Below are positions 44,013 to 56,745 of a stretch of 64,000 nucleotides of DNA, piece by piece; the stretch's first letter is position 1; each line of letters opens with the position of its first letter. Made by a program: the position numbers and the translations under genes. This stretch comes from Triplophysa rosa (taxonomy: Eukaryota; Chordata; Actinopteri; Cypriniformes; Nemacheilidae): positions 13,392,807 through 13,456,806 of the forward strand of contig NC_079906.1 of the NCBI RefSeq assembly GCF_024868665.1, given 5' to 3'. The notes under the pieces are model-generated. The model had not been told where the DNA came from and did not search any database. It worked only from the letters and a program-made list of their open reading frames with translations.

Positions 44013-45659
44013 TGGAGCGATTTTAGTCTCATTAATTATTCACGCGTAAAACAAGATACACACATGCGTAAACAGTTTCACATGAACAAAACCTAATTTA
44101 CGTGCATAAAGTATACATATACATTTACAAAAAGCAATACACGTGCGTAAAACAAAACTATTTTCTCATAAAGTACGTTTCACAAACATACGACTGTGCA
44201 CAAATATTTCGAAAGTTTAAAATGTACACGTTTATCGTGTTATGTGAATGTAAAAATCGTCACTCACGTGTAGGGATGTAACGATTCACCGTGAACCGGT
44301 TGAAAATCGGTTATAATGAGTGACGATTCAAATCGGTTGAGGTGTGAACTGAATCGCAATACATTTTTTGAACAGCAGGGGCCGCTATTTTCACTGCAAA
44401 CCTAAACGTGGATGCTGATATTTCTTAAATGCAAAAAAATCCAAGAAAAGCACAGACAGTATTAGTTTGTTTATATTAAAGAGACTTTTTCTATTATTAA
44501 TTTGTTATAAAATTGCAGTTTAGTTTTGTTATTTGAAATAAAACATTATTTTATTATACAAAGAAACGTGAAGCATTTAAGAAATAATGCAAGGGAAGTT
44601 GTTCATTTCTAATTTGTTTCAACTCTTTTTTTTTTAAATAAATCGTGAGTAAATCGTGAATAAATCGCATCGTGAGATCAGAATCGTGACTCGCATCGCA
44701 TCGCATCGCGAGCTGAGTGAATCGTTACATCCCTACTCGCGTGTGAATCGGCTTGGATGTGTGTGTGTGTGTTTTTTGAGACTCTCCTGGCAGCGCAACC
44801 CCACCCACGTGGTTGTCGTACTCTTTAGAAAATCAGATTCAACCTTACCATTCAACCAATCATAAACGTGGAGAGCACAGGACTCAAGGAAAACGGCTCT
44901 GCGCACCTTTTGCGCAGCTACAAATCTATGCGCCCATACAAAACAATGTTTCCAAAAACTAGTTATTTATTGTCCTTGTTCATTTAAAACATACATTGTA
45001 TGGACATACAAACATAAACATATCTCATCTATCAGGCACAGTTTGTTACCCAGACGGATTTTAGCAGTTCAGTGGAAGTGACTGCTGGTTGTGTAGTTTT
45101 TAAGTGGTCATGTTCACTCACTATTTCATACTTTTCTCCTACAAAATAAGTTAATAAAAACAGATTTATTGCGTGGCTGTATTATGTTTTAATACAGCAT
45201 CACAGCTCAGAGAGTAGATTTGCGAAACTGTACAAACGAGCCTTTAGTGCTAACACTACAGCTGCTTGAGTTCTCTCCACGATTATGATTGGTTGAATGA
45301 TAAGGTTGAATCTGATTGGCTAAAGAGTACGACAACCCACGTGGGAGGGGTTGCGCTGCCAGGAGAGTCTCAAAAAACACACACACATCCAAGGTGATTC
45401 ACACGTGAATGACGATTTGCACATTCACATAACATGATAAACGTGTACATTTTAAACTTTCGAAATATTTGTGCACAGTCGTATGTTTGCGAAACGTACT
45501 TTATGAGAAAATAGTTTTGTTTTACGCACGTGAATTGCTTTTTGCAAATGTATATTTATACTTTGTGCACGTAAATTAGGTTGTATTCATGTGAAACTGT
45601 TTACGCATGTGTGTATCTTGTTTTACGCGTGAATAATTAATGAGACTAAAATCGCTCCA
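44013..45659. mobile_element. Long-armed fold-back element
   Basis: The two ~400-base arms are near-perfect inverted copies. The left arm (44,013-44,270 plus 44,744-44,887) begins TGGAGCGATTTTAGTCTCAT and the right arm (45,263-45,659) ends with its complement. The arms share landmark blocks such as TTCACGCGTAAAACAAGATA, GTACACGTTTATC and AGACTCTCCTGGCAGCGCA. About 375 bases separate them and encode nothing. A hAT element interrupts the left arm only. Flanks TAAAAAG and TAATAAAG could be a degraded target duplication. The superfamily is not assigned. Confidence 0.88.
44271..44735. mobile_element. hAT-type MITE nested in the fold-back element
   Basis: Inverted ends TAGGGATGTAACGATTCAC enclose 465 bp. 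The 8-bp flanks CTCACGTG and CTCGCGTG differ at one base, consistent with an aged hAT target duplication. The right interior has repeated ATCGCATCG units. The uninterrupted right arm of the host element shows the pre-insertion sequence. Confidence 0.88.
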
Positions 45660-46689
45660 TAATAAAGTGGTGGTTGGCATTAAATCTGGATCCAATGGCA
45701 GGTCTCCATGACGACACAGTCCCCCAGCCCTGCATGGCTTCCATCCCTATATGAGTCCTGAACATTCTCAGATAGGAATAAAAAGCCATACGGGGCAGAG
45801 AGCAACGAAGGGGATCCGTTGAAAATATTTACATCAATTAACAAAAAAATACACAAAATCTAACATTTTTAACCGCACAGAGACATCATTGTACCACAAT
45901 TAAGTATTACGACCTGGCGCGACATCTAGCGGAGATGTGTGGAGTTGCAATACAGCTGTGAGCAAGAGACTACCAATCTTTATATGATCTCGTGTATATC
46001 TCACTGCCATACTCGTCACTACTACCGTTGTGACCATTATAGGACATTCTTTCCGATACAAGGTCGACAAGAATAACGTCATATCCCTAATCTTTAAAAA
46101 AATAGCGCTAGTTTTGCCAACCGGTGCCAAAACGTGTAAACTGGATGAAAAGAAACCGCAGGTTTTTTTTGTAAATGATTTATAAGATTGTAACCTGTGT
46201 TTCCTTCGTTACAACCTATGCGTTTTGAGGTTGTTGGCTGGGTTAGTTTCAATGATTGTAACACCAAGCTCCGTCAATTACGCGAATACGAGGAAGGCAC
46301 TGCACCTGTTGTCCAGCCATTGCGATGTCCGAAAGCTGAGGTGAAAATTCACCAAAATATGTTGAATATTTTCTCTCCATCCATGCAGCAATCACAATTT
46401 AGTTTGCGCAACAGGAGGGAGCATAAACACGATTAGCAATCTGTATAGAAAAAACTTAAAATAGATATCATAAATAAAATACAAGACAAGAGTGTAAAAA
46501 ACAGAAATACATATTGATCGGGCTACGTTCTTCAGCCGCTGACGTGCTGTTTGGTGCGTAGAAACTTGCAGCGCAATTCGTCACCCTGTCATACGTGACA
46601 TTAGAATGACCATCGTATGATGATGAAATGACTGAAACGTCCGTGTGACATTACTAAAACGTTACTCTTTAACACTCGTGCGTTGTTTT
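45660..46689. other. Region without a recognised gene
   Basis: Short open frames are present on both strands but none has a recognisable domain, conserved motif or convincing splice context. No repeat family was recognised. Confidence 0.45.
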
Positions 46690-47400
46690 ACAGTTAAAAG
46701 TGCGCTTCATTCTGCTCGACTTTTGCTGTGAAAAAAATAAGTCAAAGAAAGACACACGGACAGAGGAAGCCCTGATCGATAATATCAATGACCTGATGAG
46801 AGAAGCCATGGCGCAGCAGCAATGTGACAGGAGAATGATGATGAACGGCGAAAGTGGTCCAGACTCCTGGAGCGAGCGCGGAGGAAATAAGTCTGTGGAG
46901 GATAAAAGTTATCACAGAACAGCATTCCTCATTCCAACGCATCGCGCGTTACGCGTCGTCCCGATCCCCCCGACCCAAATGACCGCTTTCCAGCTCCCGT
47001 GCCTCAGCTCGGATGATCATGAATAGGAATCGGTAGTAGCGACTGTGAGCCAGCAGGTGGATGTCGCCTCGCCCAGTCAGAGTGCCGGTTTAACGGGGCG
47101 CAGCAGCGCGTCAGTCAGCCGGTCGGGCCGTTCCGAGTTTGAGCAACGTTGTGCAGCTGTGCGCTCTTCCATTCACTCGCGCAGACAGAGGCGAGGGGGC
47201 CGCCGTAAGGAGGGGTGGGGGTACGGACGGCCCCCCCCCCCGGAGCCGGGATGACCAATGGCAGACGAGCACCGAGAACAGAAAGGACATCATACCTGAG
47301 CACGAGACCAACCTCAGCGCGCGCGAGGGCTTTCCCCCTCCTCATCTGTTACAGAAACGCGCGTGTAAATAAAGGGCCGCGGTCGCTGAATAGGGTCTTT
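46690..47400. promoter_or_regulatory. CpG-rich island, candidate orphan promoter / 5' exon
   Basis: A ~700-base block with many CG dinucleotides, GGGGCCGCCG-type motifs and a poly-C run stands out from AT-rich surroundings. The longest frames (about 108 and 79 codons on the plus strand) contain no known domain. It looks like a promoter with an untranslated first exon. Candidates for its target are the hyaluronidase-like gene 15 kb to the right or a gene outside the window; the sequence does not decide. Confidence 0.45.
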
Positions 47401-47495
47401 TTTAACCCTCTTTTCAAATACCGCCAGAAAGCAATTTCTTTCTGCCCCTGATTATACACGAGAGACGTAGGGAGCGCTAAAGCCGTTAAATATAA

Positions 47496-47496
<1 letters not shown>

Positions 47497-47573
<77 letters not shown>

Positions 47574-47610
47574 GCGTGCGTGCGTGTGTGTGCGTGCGTG
47601 TGTCTGTGTG
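47497..47610. repeat. (TG)n microsatellite with CGTG interruptions
   Basis: About thirty-five uninterrupted TG units follow an initial GTGCG and run into mixed TGCG units. The open frames of alternating Cys-Val or Thr-His residues over it are artefacts. Confidence 0.97.
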
Positions 47611-48764
47611 TGTCTTCATTCTAATGGGCACCTCACCAGGACACCCTGTACTTGCTCTCTCCTCCAATGTGTGTGTGGTTCTTAGGTTTCCCTTTTGTAT
47701 TCTGTCAGGCGTCCGTTCCTGTTGGTTGTCCTAACAACACACTGCAGACCAAGACCGCTGAGACAAAAGACAGCTCCAAGTGTCTACTGAGAGAAGAAAA
47801 AGGGTTTGGAGAGTTCAATGCCCCCTCCTCTACACTAGTACATTCCACAGCGTTTCCTCGCGCACTCCCTCTCTCCTTACCTCTCCACTGCTGTCTCCTG
47901 CACTGGGCGCGCATCTCGGTGGAATGGAGAGAAGGAAGGAAGGAGAGATGGGGTCAAAGCCATTTTTTTGGAGATGGTTTCTTCGGGCGATAACGTAGCC
48001 ATTTGAAGCAAATGTCAAATGATGTCACTCTTTAATCTGTTTTTGTTTTGTTGTTTTGCATTGCACCCAGAGAAAAAAATTATTATGGCTCAGAGACAGA
48101 CAGAGGTTGCCACATGGTTTCTACTGCCAAATGCATTAGAATTCATAGAAAATCAATGAAGTGTTTTTTAGAGGGCATGAGGCAGAGGTTTGTATAGGGG
48201 TCCAAAGTGCAAATCACAATGTTTATGCTCTTTCTGACTGAATTAACTTCCTTTAGTTTTTCTATAAGAACAAAGCCAAAACAGCACCCTTTAGACATTG
48301 TGTTTGTATCATTTCTGTGTATTTGGAGTAACATTTGGATCACTAAAATAACAGTCTGTCTCTGTGATATGTCTGAATACCTCACACACTGATCCAACAT
48401 CGAAACACTATAACTTCTGGATAAAAGAGTCCAGATACAATTGTGTAGCTTAAATCTCTTTGAGGGAAACCATGAGACAAAATGGTTTAAGTGGTTTCAT
48501 GGTTGAAAGAGCTCTAATTCATTTTCTTAATATCCTCACAATACACGTGTTAGAAATAAAACAATTTCAATACATATGAGAAAATGCAAGTGAAAGCAAT
48601 TGCATATAGAAAATTATCATCTGAAACAGGTAATTTGGAAAATGGCAATCAGTAATTCAGCATTTGTACAAGGGATCCAGGTTTATTTTGTGAAAAACAC
48701 AGCCTGGTTTTTTTTACACAGAAAAGAAAGCTTTCAGACAGAGATGGAAACAGAAATGTGTTCA
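47611..48764. other. Region without a recognised gene
   Basis: Nothing convincing is visible. The CTCC-rich segment at about 47,820-47,900 and the GAAGGAAGG stretch after it are low-complexity sequence. Confidence 0.45.
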
Positions 48765-48885
48765 TGTAGCTCAACTGATAGACCATTGTGTTTTGCAGCA
48801 CATAGGTCACATGGGTTTGATCCCAGGAAACACAAAAGCTGATAAAATGCTTTGGATGTGCTGTAAGTTGCTTTGGATAAAAGTG
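48765..48885 (+). repeat. tRNA-derived SINE, degraded
   Basis: Plus-strand tRNA-like head TGTAGCTCAACTGATAGA and B-box-like GGGTTTGATCCCAGG, then the tail TGTAAGTTGCTTTGGATAA shared with the SINE at 43,131-43,290. It directly abuts a palindromic MITE. Confidence 0.78.
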
Positions 48886-49171
48886 AAAAAAGGAAAATTC
48901 TGTCATCATTTACCCACCCTTGTGTCATTCCAAACCTGTATGACTTTCTTTCTTCTGCAGAACACTAATGAAGATATTTTGAAGAAAGTTGTGTAACCGA
49001 ACAGCGCCGGCACCCATTCACTTCTATTGTATGGACACAAAACCAATGCAAGTGAATGGGTGCCAGTTACCAACATTCTTCAAAATATATTCTTTTGTGT
49101 TCTGCAGAAAAAAGAAAGTCATACAGGTTTGGAGTGACAAGAGGGTGCGTAAATGATGACAGAATTTTTAG
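48886..49171. repeat. Palindromic cyprinid MITE, near-full copy
   Basis: Left arm AATTCTGTCATCATTTACCCACC through GAAGATATTTTGAAGAA; the right arm mirrors it to AAATGATGACAGAATTTTT. Central mirrored blocks CACCCATTCACTTCTATTG and CAAGTGAATGGGTGCC are clear. The outermost GTGAACTATCCC end is lost. Confidence 0.85.
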
Positions 49172-51322
49172 ACTTTTTTTAAGACTAACCTGCAAAATAT
49201 ACATAAAACTATTTAGAGACCTCAGTCTTGACTTTTGAACAGTCTGTTCACCCCAAAGATGCGTGTCTGTTTTTAGAGCTAAAGTTGGGCACACCTGCGT
49301 GCGCGATTAGATGGTGGGATTGTGTGAACAGTAACGTCGGCCACCAGAACAAAAAGAGAGACAGGAAAACCAGAGAGTCATCTGGTCTGCAGCGAGGCAC
49401 CCTGTCAGAATTCCGCGCTCAGCTCTCTGGACGCCGCACCAGCACAACCACACAATGAAGTGCATAATCAACTGGGATTTATCTAACAAAGAGTAGCCTG
49501 CCACACATGGGCAACACACACACTCGGTCAGAGTCGCACATACACGCGCGCTGGCACCTGAACGCATTTGCTAAAATACAAACAGGCAAACACTGGCATA
49601 GAAAAGCACACACTCACAGAAGCTGAAATAAGCACACCATTGAGCCCCCAAAGCACACCTACCACCAGTTTTAGATCCACTGAATCAGCAGCCAGAATTG
49701 TCAGTAAATGAGAACACACACACACATCAACACACACATACACTACACAACACACTTTAATTATTGAAATGTGATTTGCAGAGCCGTGTGTTTGTGTGAA
49801 TGAACATGTTTGTGTCACAGTATGTACAGATGTGGATGGCTGGGTAAATCGTGCAAGGTAGCATATGCCTGTTTCCGTGTGCATTTGGCTGTGCATCTCT
49901 GTGTGTGTTTGTGTGCGTGTAATGTGAATGAATGAGTGAGTTGCGTGTGTATGTGAGCATGAGGTGCGGGTCTAGCAGGGGGTCTAACAGCTCTTTGATC
50001 ATTACAGCCTGCCGAAGAGAAGTTCTGACAGAATACTGCCCCCCGCGCACACGCACATACATGCACGCTCACGCGCACACTTACAGTAAACACCGTTTTC
50101 ACTACTTTCAATTTGAAATCTGTAATTCTTTACGCTGTGTGCACATAAATGCATTTACAATCAATTTAGCAGATGGGAAACATCACAGAGGCAACAATAC
50201 AGAAGAAATGGAAAAGTAAAGAAACGGAAAATAAGTACTCCTGATAGGGTTATGGCTTCAGTTTAGCTGTCTTTTTTCTACTTGATCTAACCTTTGCAGT
50301 CCGCATGAATTCAAATTTTTGCATTGTAGTATATGTTAGCTTTCTGTGATGGAAGGCTAGGATAGCTATAAATAAGTGTGGGCCAAAACATTGATACATT
50401 TTGCATTTATAATATAAAAGCATCCAAAAATCGCAATCACTGTTCCCAGAAAAACAGATCAACGATTTATATTTCAATATATCCACCAAAAAATGACACG
50501 CTGGACCTTTAAATAACATTAAACGATATTTTTGACTTAAACATGACAAAATATTTGCACTATGAATCAGTGGGCAGTGTTTGACATATTTCTTTTCAGA
50601 TTTAAATTGTTTTTACTGCTATAGAGAGACAGACAAGCAAAGATACCAGAATGATAACATTATCCAGGGTGTACTCAAACCCAGATCTCCCATGAGCATG
50701 AAAGCTCAGTATGCTGGATCACTCGCACAAGTCACAAGGTCAAAACTCCAGTCAGCCACATGTTACTGTCACAGTTGAGTTCCTGAGCCTGTCCTCTCAT
50801 TCACTCAAGGGTGAAATCTGTTTATCTTTAGATACAGAAACTTTGTGAAAGCGGTCTTCTCTCTACTTTTTACCTCCTCCCCAATAGAACAGTATAGAGG
50901 TGGTGGATAATGTAGTATTGGGAGTGTTGCTCAGTGTGTATGTGTGTGTCTCTGAGCTCTGATCATGGTCAAGATCTGAGACTCTTCATTCTGGGTTTAC
51001 TTTAGAAGTAGGCTACTTAACAGTCCCCTTCAGTTTAATATCATTCAGACAGTTTCTCTCACTCTCCCTGTCTCACTCTTTGATTAAAGGTAGTGTGATT
51101 GGCATTATTCCATTGGATCAAGTGTGGACAACAGCAGCAATCTGTTAGTGTACCTAGAAAGAGTAAATAACCAATTAAAGATGTAGTTCACCCATCAATA
51201 AATATCTGGTAAAATCCAGTTCATTAACTGGGTAACACTTCACAGTAAGGTTGCATTTGTTAACATAAGTAAGTGCATTAACTAACAATGAGCAATAACG
51301 TTTGTCAGATTTTTTAATATTT
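49172..51322. other. Region without a recognised gene
   Basis: Contains CA-rich tracts (about 49,500-49,780 and 50,040-50,090) that create long but meaningless frames. No exon, RNA gene or recognised repeat is supported. Confidence 0.45.
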
Positions 51323-52740
51323 GTTACACCGTGTCTACACCGGACGCAACAGAACCCATTATAATCTCAAATTTTGTCCACAGTGGATGCGGCGTGACAA
51401 ACCCATTAAGAACAATTAAGATCTTAATTAAGATCACGCTCTCTAAGATCTCAAAACTCCAGACTTTTGATAACACCTAGAATAACTAAATCCACCAAAG
51501 GGGGTAAAGCTTTCTCATACATAGCACCTAAACTCTGAAATAGCCTCCCCGATACTATTCGAGGGTCAGACACACTCTCCCAATTTAAATCTTGATTAAA
51601 GACTTTTCAGCCAAGCATTCACTAATACATAGCTAATGAACAGCAGCTACGCTAATTATTCTCTTTCTGCCCTCGCCTCGGGATGCCCATGCCGAGGTAG
51701 GGAGAGATTCCGCCAGGCCCAGATGAACGTCATATGCCCATCCCCAACTAGAGATTACGCCAGCTACATCGGAAAATCCCGTGCCATCCTCCTGCGAGAA
51801 CCTGCGGACTGACTGACCATCCCAGCTCCATCCAAGGCAATTCCATCACCACCCAAGAAAAAGGTGACCATCTGGCCGGCCCAGCTCAGACAATTCCATC
51901 CCCAACCGAGAGCAAAGACGGACTACTTGTCACATTAATGCTAAATTTACAATACTTGGTATTTAATGCTAAACTTACATCACATGACAGCAGTTTGAAG
52001 TTATAGCTGCACTCAGTGACTTGATTGGAGGTTGCTGGGTGGGTGTTTGTAGGGAGTGGGGGGGCTTGTTGGTTGTGGTTCGGGGCGTTTCATTTGTTGG
52101 GACTGTGTGGGTCTGGTCTGGTTGGTCTTGTTTTGTGGTCGATGTCGGACAACAGAGGAATAAAGTTAATTATGCCATTACTATTTTTCCCTGGTTGTTC
52201 CTCTGTCGTTTGTTGTTGATCGCGGAATGGGACCGGGTTGGACCTGCACGGTTTCGGAGGGTGGGGCTTCCTGGGTCGCAGCTCGTGGGCTCTCCCTGGT
52301 CTTCGTGGAAGTGGCTCGGTGGCTTTGGTCGGGGTCACTGAGTGCAGCTATGACACGTCAGAGGAGATCTGGCCCTCCCGGCTGAGCCTGGTTTCTCCCG
52401 AGGTTTTTTTTTCTCCATTTATTCATCATTGGAGTTTGGGTTCCTCGCCACAGCAGTGCAGTGTTGGCTTGCTCACCGGGAGACTGCATTTATTTATTTA
52501 TTCATTTATTTATTTATTAGATATTATTTATTAGAATGATCTTGCTTGGTCTATAAACACCATGCACTTTGCCGTGTTTTACCTTTCTGTGTTTTTCTTA
52601 TTTGCTCCTGTAAAGCTGCTTTGGAACAATGCACATTGTGAAAAGCGCTATATAAATAAAATTGAATTGAATTGAATTGAAGAACAAGCAGGTTGTCATG
52701 TCGCGTCGTGCCTGTCGCGTCTGGTGTAGACAAGGTGTTA
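51323..52740. repeat. Inverted-repeat MITE split by a LINE
   Basis: The ends GTTACACCGTGTCTACACC and, on the minus strand from the right, TAACACCTTGTCTACACC are inverted repeats continuing through GGACGCAACAG / AGACGCGACAGG. Only about 150 bases belong to this element; the rest is the inserted LINE fragment. Confidence 0.75.
51416..52679 (+). mobile_element. L2-type LINE, 5'-truncated
   Basis: The left end retains a decayed trace of the reverse-transcriptase C-terminus (CAATTTAAATC then TTAAAGACTTTT, with stops). The 3' end has the hallmark AGCTGCTTTGGAACAATG, GAAAAGCGCTATATAAATA and a (TTGAA)n tail. The 8-bp sequence AAGAACAA flanks it at 51,408-51,415 and 52,680-52,687, consistent with a target duplication. 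It is immobile. Confidence 0.82.
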
Positions 52741-53951
52741 GTTAATGCCAATACAATTATTCATGTTACTAATGTTAACAGGTCAGTTTTCAAAACCTAT
52801 TAGTAAATGCTAAAATTAACATGAATTGAGACATGCTGTAGAAGTATTGTTTATTAATGTTAGTTAAAGGTCCAGTGTGTAATTTTTTGGAGGATATTGA
52901 CAGAAAGGCAATGTCTTCAGAGGTGTATAAAGACTTTACATAATGAAGCGTTATGTTTTTATTACCTTAGAATGAACTATTTATCTATACACCTCGGGTC
53001 CCCTTGCATGGAATTCACACAATTCTACAGTAACCCTAAACGGATAAACTGGTCTACAGAGAGTGTTTCGTAAATACATTATCTCCTTCGGCAAAGAAGC
53101 GAAAACTTGATGACATCTTAGTTCTGTTTCATCGTGGTGCTTCAAAAGGGAGGGGTGGAGTGAGCCGTTGGTTGCAATTCGTAATCTCACCACTAGATGC
53201 CACTAAATTTCATACATTTCTCTAAACCTTTAATGCATAAACTAACTGTTAACAAATACAACCTTATTTTAAAGTGTGACCAATTACTCTTATGTGCTTC
53301 CAAACCCGTGTGACCTTCTTCCACAGTGGAACACAAATTAAATTGTGAAGAATTTCTAGAGTAAATAAAATAAATGTCAGTAAATGAAGACTGGTGTTGT
53401 CAACTTCCAAAGTTTTCATAAAATATATTTTTATGGCACTCCATCCCCTACTCACATTTAGTATGCAAAATAGAGTGGCCAGGATATTCTTCAAAAACCC
53501 ATTTGTTTTCTAGAGAAGAAATAAAGTTGTGTTTGTATGACAGGTAAATACTCATTGGGAGAATTTTTTCAGGGACGTAGATACATCAATAGTTGAGATG
53601 ACACAGTGGTAGTTATTTAATGATGCAGTTGTGAAATAACAGTCCAGCGGTGAGGGCTAATCAATACCTTTCGAGACCTTGAGCTGCGATTGGTTATTAC
53701 CTGCTGTCAAACTCTATGACATGTTTCCCTTCACCTCTTACACTCCAGGTATAAGGTAATAGTGTGTGTGTGTGTGTGTGTGTGAGTGAGAGAGTGCGTG
53801 AGAGCGCGTGCGTGAGTGTGTGTGTGTGTGTGTGTGTGTCGAAGTCGATGCGTGAGTGTGTTTTTGCTTGAGACAGGCAGCTCTTCCCGCTGAGTGGTTG
53901 TCATGGCTACAGCAGGGAGATGGAATGCGGTAAATATCTCAATTTCCCAAT

Positions 53952-53992
<41 letters not shown>

Positions 53993-54697
53993 TCACACAC
54001 ACAGTTGGTCTTTTGGGAGAAAGGTCAGAACATGCCAGAAGACAGGAAGAGAGAGAGATCACTGTGGTGTATGTTAAACTTGCAGATACATCGGTCTGTT
54101 ATTTGAACACACTCCTGGCACAAGATGTTATCGCCTATGGTGCTAATTAACCAAAAACTCAATCAAATTATAAACCTGAGCGAAAAACATCAAAGTTGCT
54201 CTGAGATTGTGAAACAACAAGCAGGCCTGGCTCTTCAACATGATCAATATTACATTTCTGGTTTCTCTAATTAGGTTTGTTTGAACCAGCACTAATCAAT
54301 GTCTTATGAGATCAAGGTATTCTACAGAGTACACTTTCCCAACCGGAGGTTGCAAGTTCACCCCCAGTTAAGGGTGGAGCAGGCACTAGAGAGTTACTGA
54401 TTGGATGAAATGTATCTGCTAAGTACCCAACCATGATGATGTTAGCAGATTGTGTATAATTAAGCAAGTGTGTCGGTTTGTGTGCACGTTATTATTTGGT
54501 AACGGCTGCCTGGGGGCTGAAATCTGCCACTGTTGTCAGTAGAGGTACATTTTCTAACACAGTTAAAGACATTAATTTAAACTTTGAGGGACTTCACAAA
54601 CTCTATTTTAATTTAATGAATAGATGATCATTCCTACGTTGCTTGTTCAAGCCACTTTTTTACCTGGTATTCTGGCAGTAAAGCATCCAAATTTCCC
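52741..54697. other. Region without a recognised gene; microsatellites
   Basis: Holds (TG)n runs at about 53,763-53,840 and a (CA)n run at about 53,957-54,002. A decayed palindromic-MITE fragment with CTTCCAAACCCGTGTGACC lies near 53,297-53,480. A SINE-tail-like ATGTATCTGCTAAGTA sits near 54,411. No coding exon is supported. Confidence 0.45.
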
Positions 54698-54939
54698 AAC
54701 ACAATCTCACAGCAAAATCGTAACTATTTTACAATGTGGCTAATTCGTATGAATTCGTACAACCTCATTTGTACATTTTAGTACGATTTGCTTTCACGCC
54801 ATTGACGTAAGGGTTAGGGGCAGGGTTAGGGCTGGGGCTTTTTTTAGTAATCCTATGTTTTTGTACGATTCGAAACGTACGTATTCATACGAATAAGCCA
54901 CCTTGTAACATAGTTACGTATTTCCGTAAGATCAGGTTG
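54698..54939. repeat. Palindromic MITE with GGCTAATTCGTATGAATTCG arms
   Basis: Left arm CGTAACTATTTTACAATGTGG then CTAATTCGTATGAATTCGTAC. The right arm is its complement, ending GTAAGATCAGGTTG. The centre contains AAGGGTTAGGGGCAGGG. About 240 bp, non-coding. Confidence 0.82.
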
Positions 54940-55010
54940 AATTTCTCTATACTTCCACAAAATCTCTCTGTCATGATACAACTATTAACTACTTCTTTTG
55001 TCAAAATTGC

Positions 55011-55310
55011 AGAGGTGTAAAGTATTTGAGAATTTTTACTCTCCAGTACATTTTCGAGTGCTTTTAATTCCTTTCCTTGTACTACATATAAGCATACAGT
55101 ATATCATACTTTTTACTTTACTACATTTGATAAATACATGTTGATTTTTTACCTATACAAAATCTAGTACTTAATTTACTTTTATTCAAGTATTTTTACT
55201 TAATTTTACTTAAGTACGTGAGTAGTTAAGTAAAAAAAACAAAAAAATGTACTTCGCAAATGGAGTACAGATACTTGAAAAATGTAGAGTAAAAATACTC
55301 AATTACTTCA
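55011..55310. repeat. hAT-like MITE, decayed
   Basis: Starts GCAGAGGTGTAAAGTATTTG, the common fish hAT end CAGAGGTG. It has mirrored ACTTAAGTA and AAATACTC motifs, with AATACTCAATTACTTC near the right end. The right terminal CACCTCTG is not preserved. Confidence 0.65.
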
Positions 55311-56511
55311 GAAATCGTATTGCCTGTTTGTAGTCATTCATAGTTTTTGTATTATTTTCTCATCTTTAAATTTACAAGTGTTAAGGTTTATACAGCCATT
55401 CGTTTTATGGTTACTTAGTATTTTTATTTCGGATATTAGTAACTGCATAAGTAATTACTTTGTTACTTGAACTGAAAGTCTGACAAGGAAAGACAGTGAG
55501 AGCAAAAGAGAGACATGTAGTCTCAAGAAAGAGTGAAGCAAAAGGATGAACCAGGAGTAGAAAGAGAACAACAGCAGAACCAAATTCAAAGAAGTGAAAA
55601 GAAATTAAAAGAGAGAAATGTGAAAGAAGGACTGGTCACCTGGAGATCCTGGCCTGGGCTGAGCCATGGGAAGGTGGTAGCCGTCGTCATGGTGAGGGGC
55701 TCTGGTTGCTATGGCAACAGCTGGGCCGGGGTCAGCGGCTAAGGGAATGTGTTTGCACACAGAAGTGCATGCTGGGAGGAGAATCCCGCTGGGTGTGTGT
55801 TTAAGTGAGTGAGTTTGAAGGCGAGCGAGCGAGCAAGAGAGTTCTTAGCGGTCCCTTTAGAACAAAAAAAACCCCCATGTTGCCATAACAAAGAGGAGAA
55901 ATTAGTTTGGGGCTGTGAGGTAATTGTTGAGGCACTTTGTGAAGTACTTTGGAGGAAGCAAATTAAATAATTTGTCAGGAGAAACGGAGGGCAGTTGTAC
56001 GGTTGTGACCGAGATGCTTTTGAGATGCTGTTTCGTTTAAATCCAAAACCTTTCTGCATACAAAAAGCATACTCTTGCATAGAATATTCATCATGTTTTA
56101 CATTGTACCACTCTAGTGTCTACCCACACTAACACAAACTGTGGATCATGAGTCACAGGGATGTCATCTAGGCAGCATATGGATGAATTCATGGACTACG
56201 GTTTTTAGTGACGGTTGGAGGATATTGCAGGAATAAAATTCAATAGAGCAGAACACAATGTGATATTCTTGGTGTTTCTGTAGAGCGGCCGATACAGTGT
56301 CACCAACAATGTCAAAGCGTCTGCCAAATGTATATGTAGCCTAATTCTTTTCTGACAGTATCATCTTTAAACGGGTGCGTCATAAGCAAGTATGTCATAG
56401 CATTGTTTGGTTTGTTTCATATTTTCTCATATGGAATGAGTTTTAGCATTATTGTCCATTGTAATGAACAGCATGCAACTGATGCTGACGTATTGCTTAA
56501 ATGAAATAAAG
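55311..56511. other. Region without a recognised gene
   Basis: No coding exon is supported. GCGAGCGAGCGAGC at about 55,822 is low complexity. AGCGTCTGCCAAATGTATAT at about 56,318 resembles the SINE tail. The frames seen here lack domains and splice context. Confidence 0.45.
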
Positions 56512-56745
56512 GATAGTTCAGCCAAAAATGACAATTCTGTCATCATTAAGTCACCCTCATATCATTTAAAACCTGTATGACTTACTTCTGAAGAACACAA
56601 AAGAAGATATTTTGAAAAATGTTGGTAAACAAACAAAATCGGGCCCCATTGACTTCCATTGTATGCACACAAAACCACAGAGACATTTCTCAAAATATAT
56701 TTTTTGTGCTCCACAAAAAAAAAGCATGAGGGTGAATAAATGATG
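56512..56745. repeat. Palindromic cyprinid MITE
   Basis: Left arm GATAGTTCAGCCAAAAATGA, CTGTCATCATTAAGTCACCC and AAGAAGATATTTTGAAAAATG. The right arm mirrors it as TTTCTCAAAATATATTTT and ends GAGGGTGAATAAATGATGAC. Confidence 0.83.

Noticed and set aside
46700..47026. A 108-codon plus-strand frame at the CpG island
   Set aside because: No recognisable domain and no evidence of translation. Kept only as part of a candidate promoter/5' exon.
54820..54835. GGTTAGGG-type motifs as interstitial telomere repeats (also at 42,540-42,560)
   Set aside because: Only one to three imperfect units, located inside known repeat bodies.
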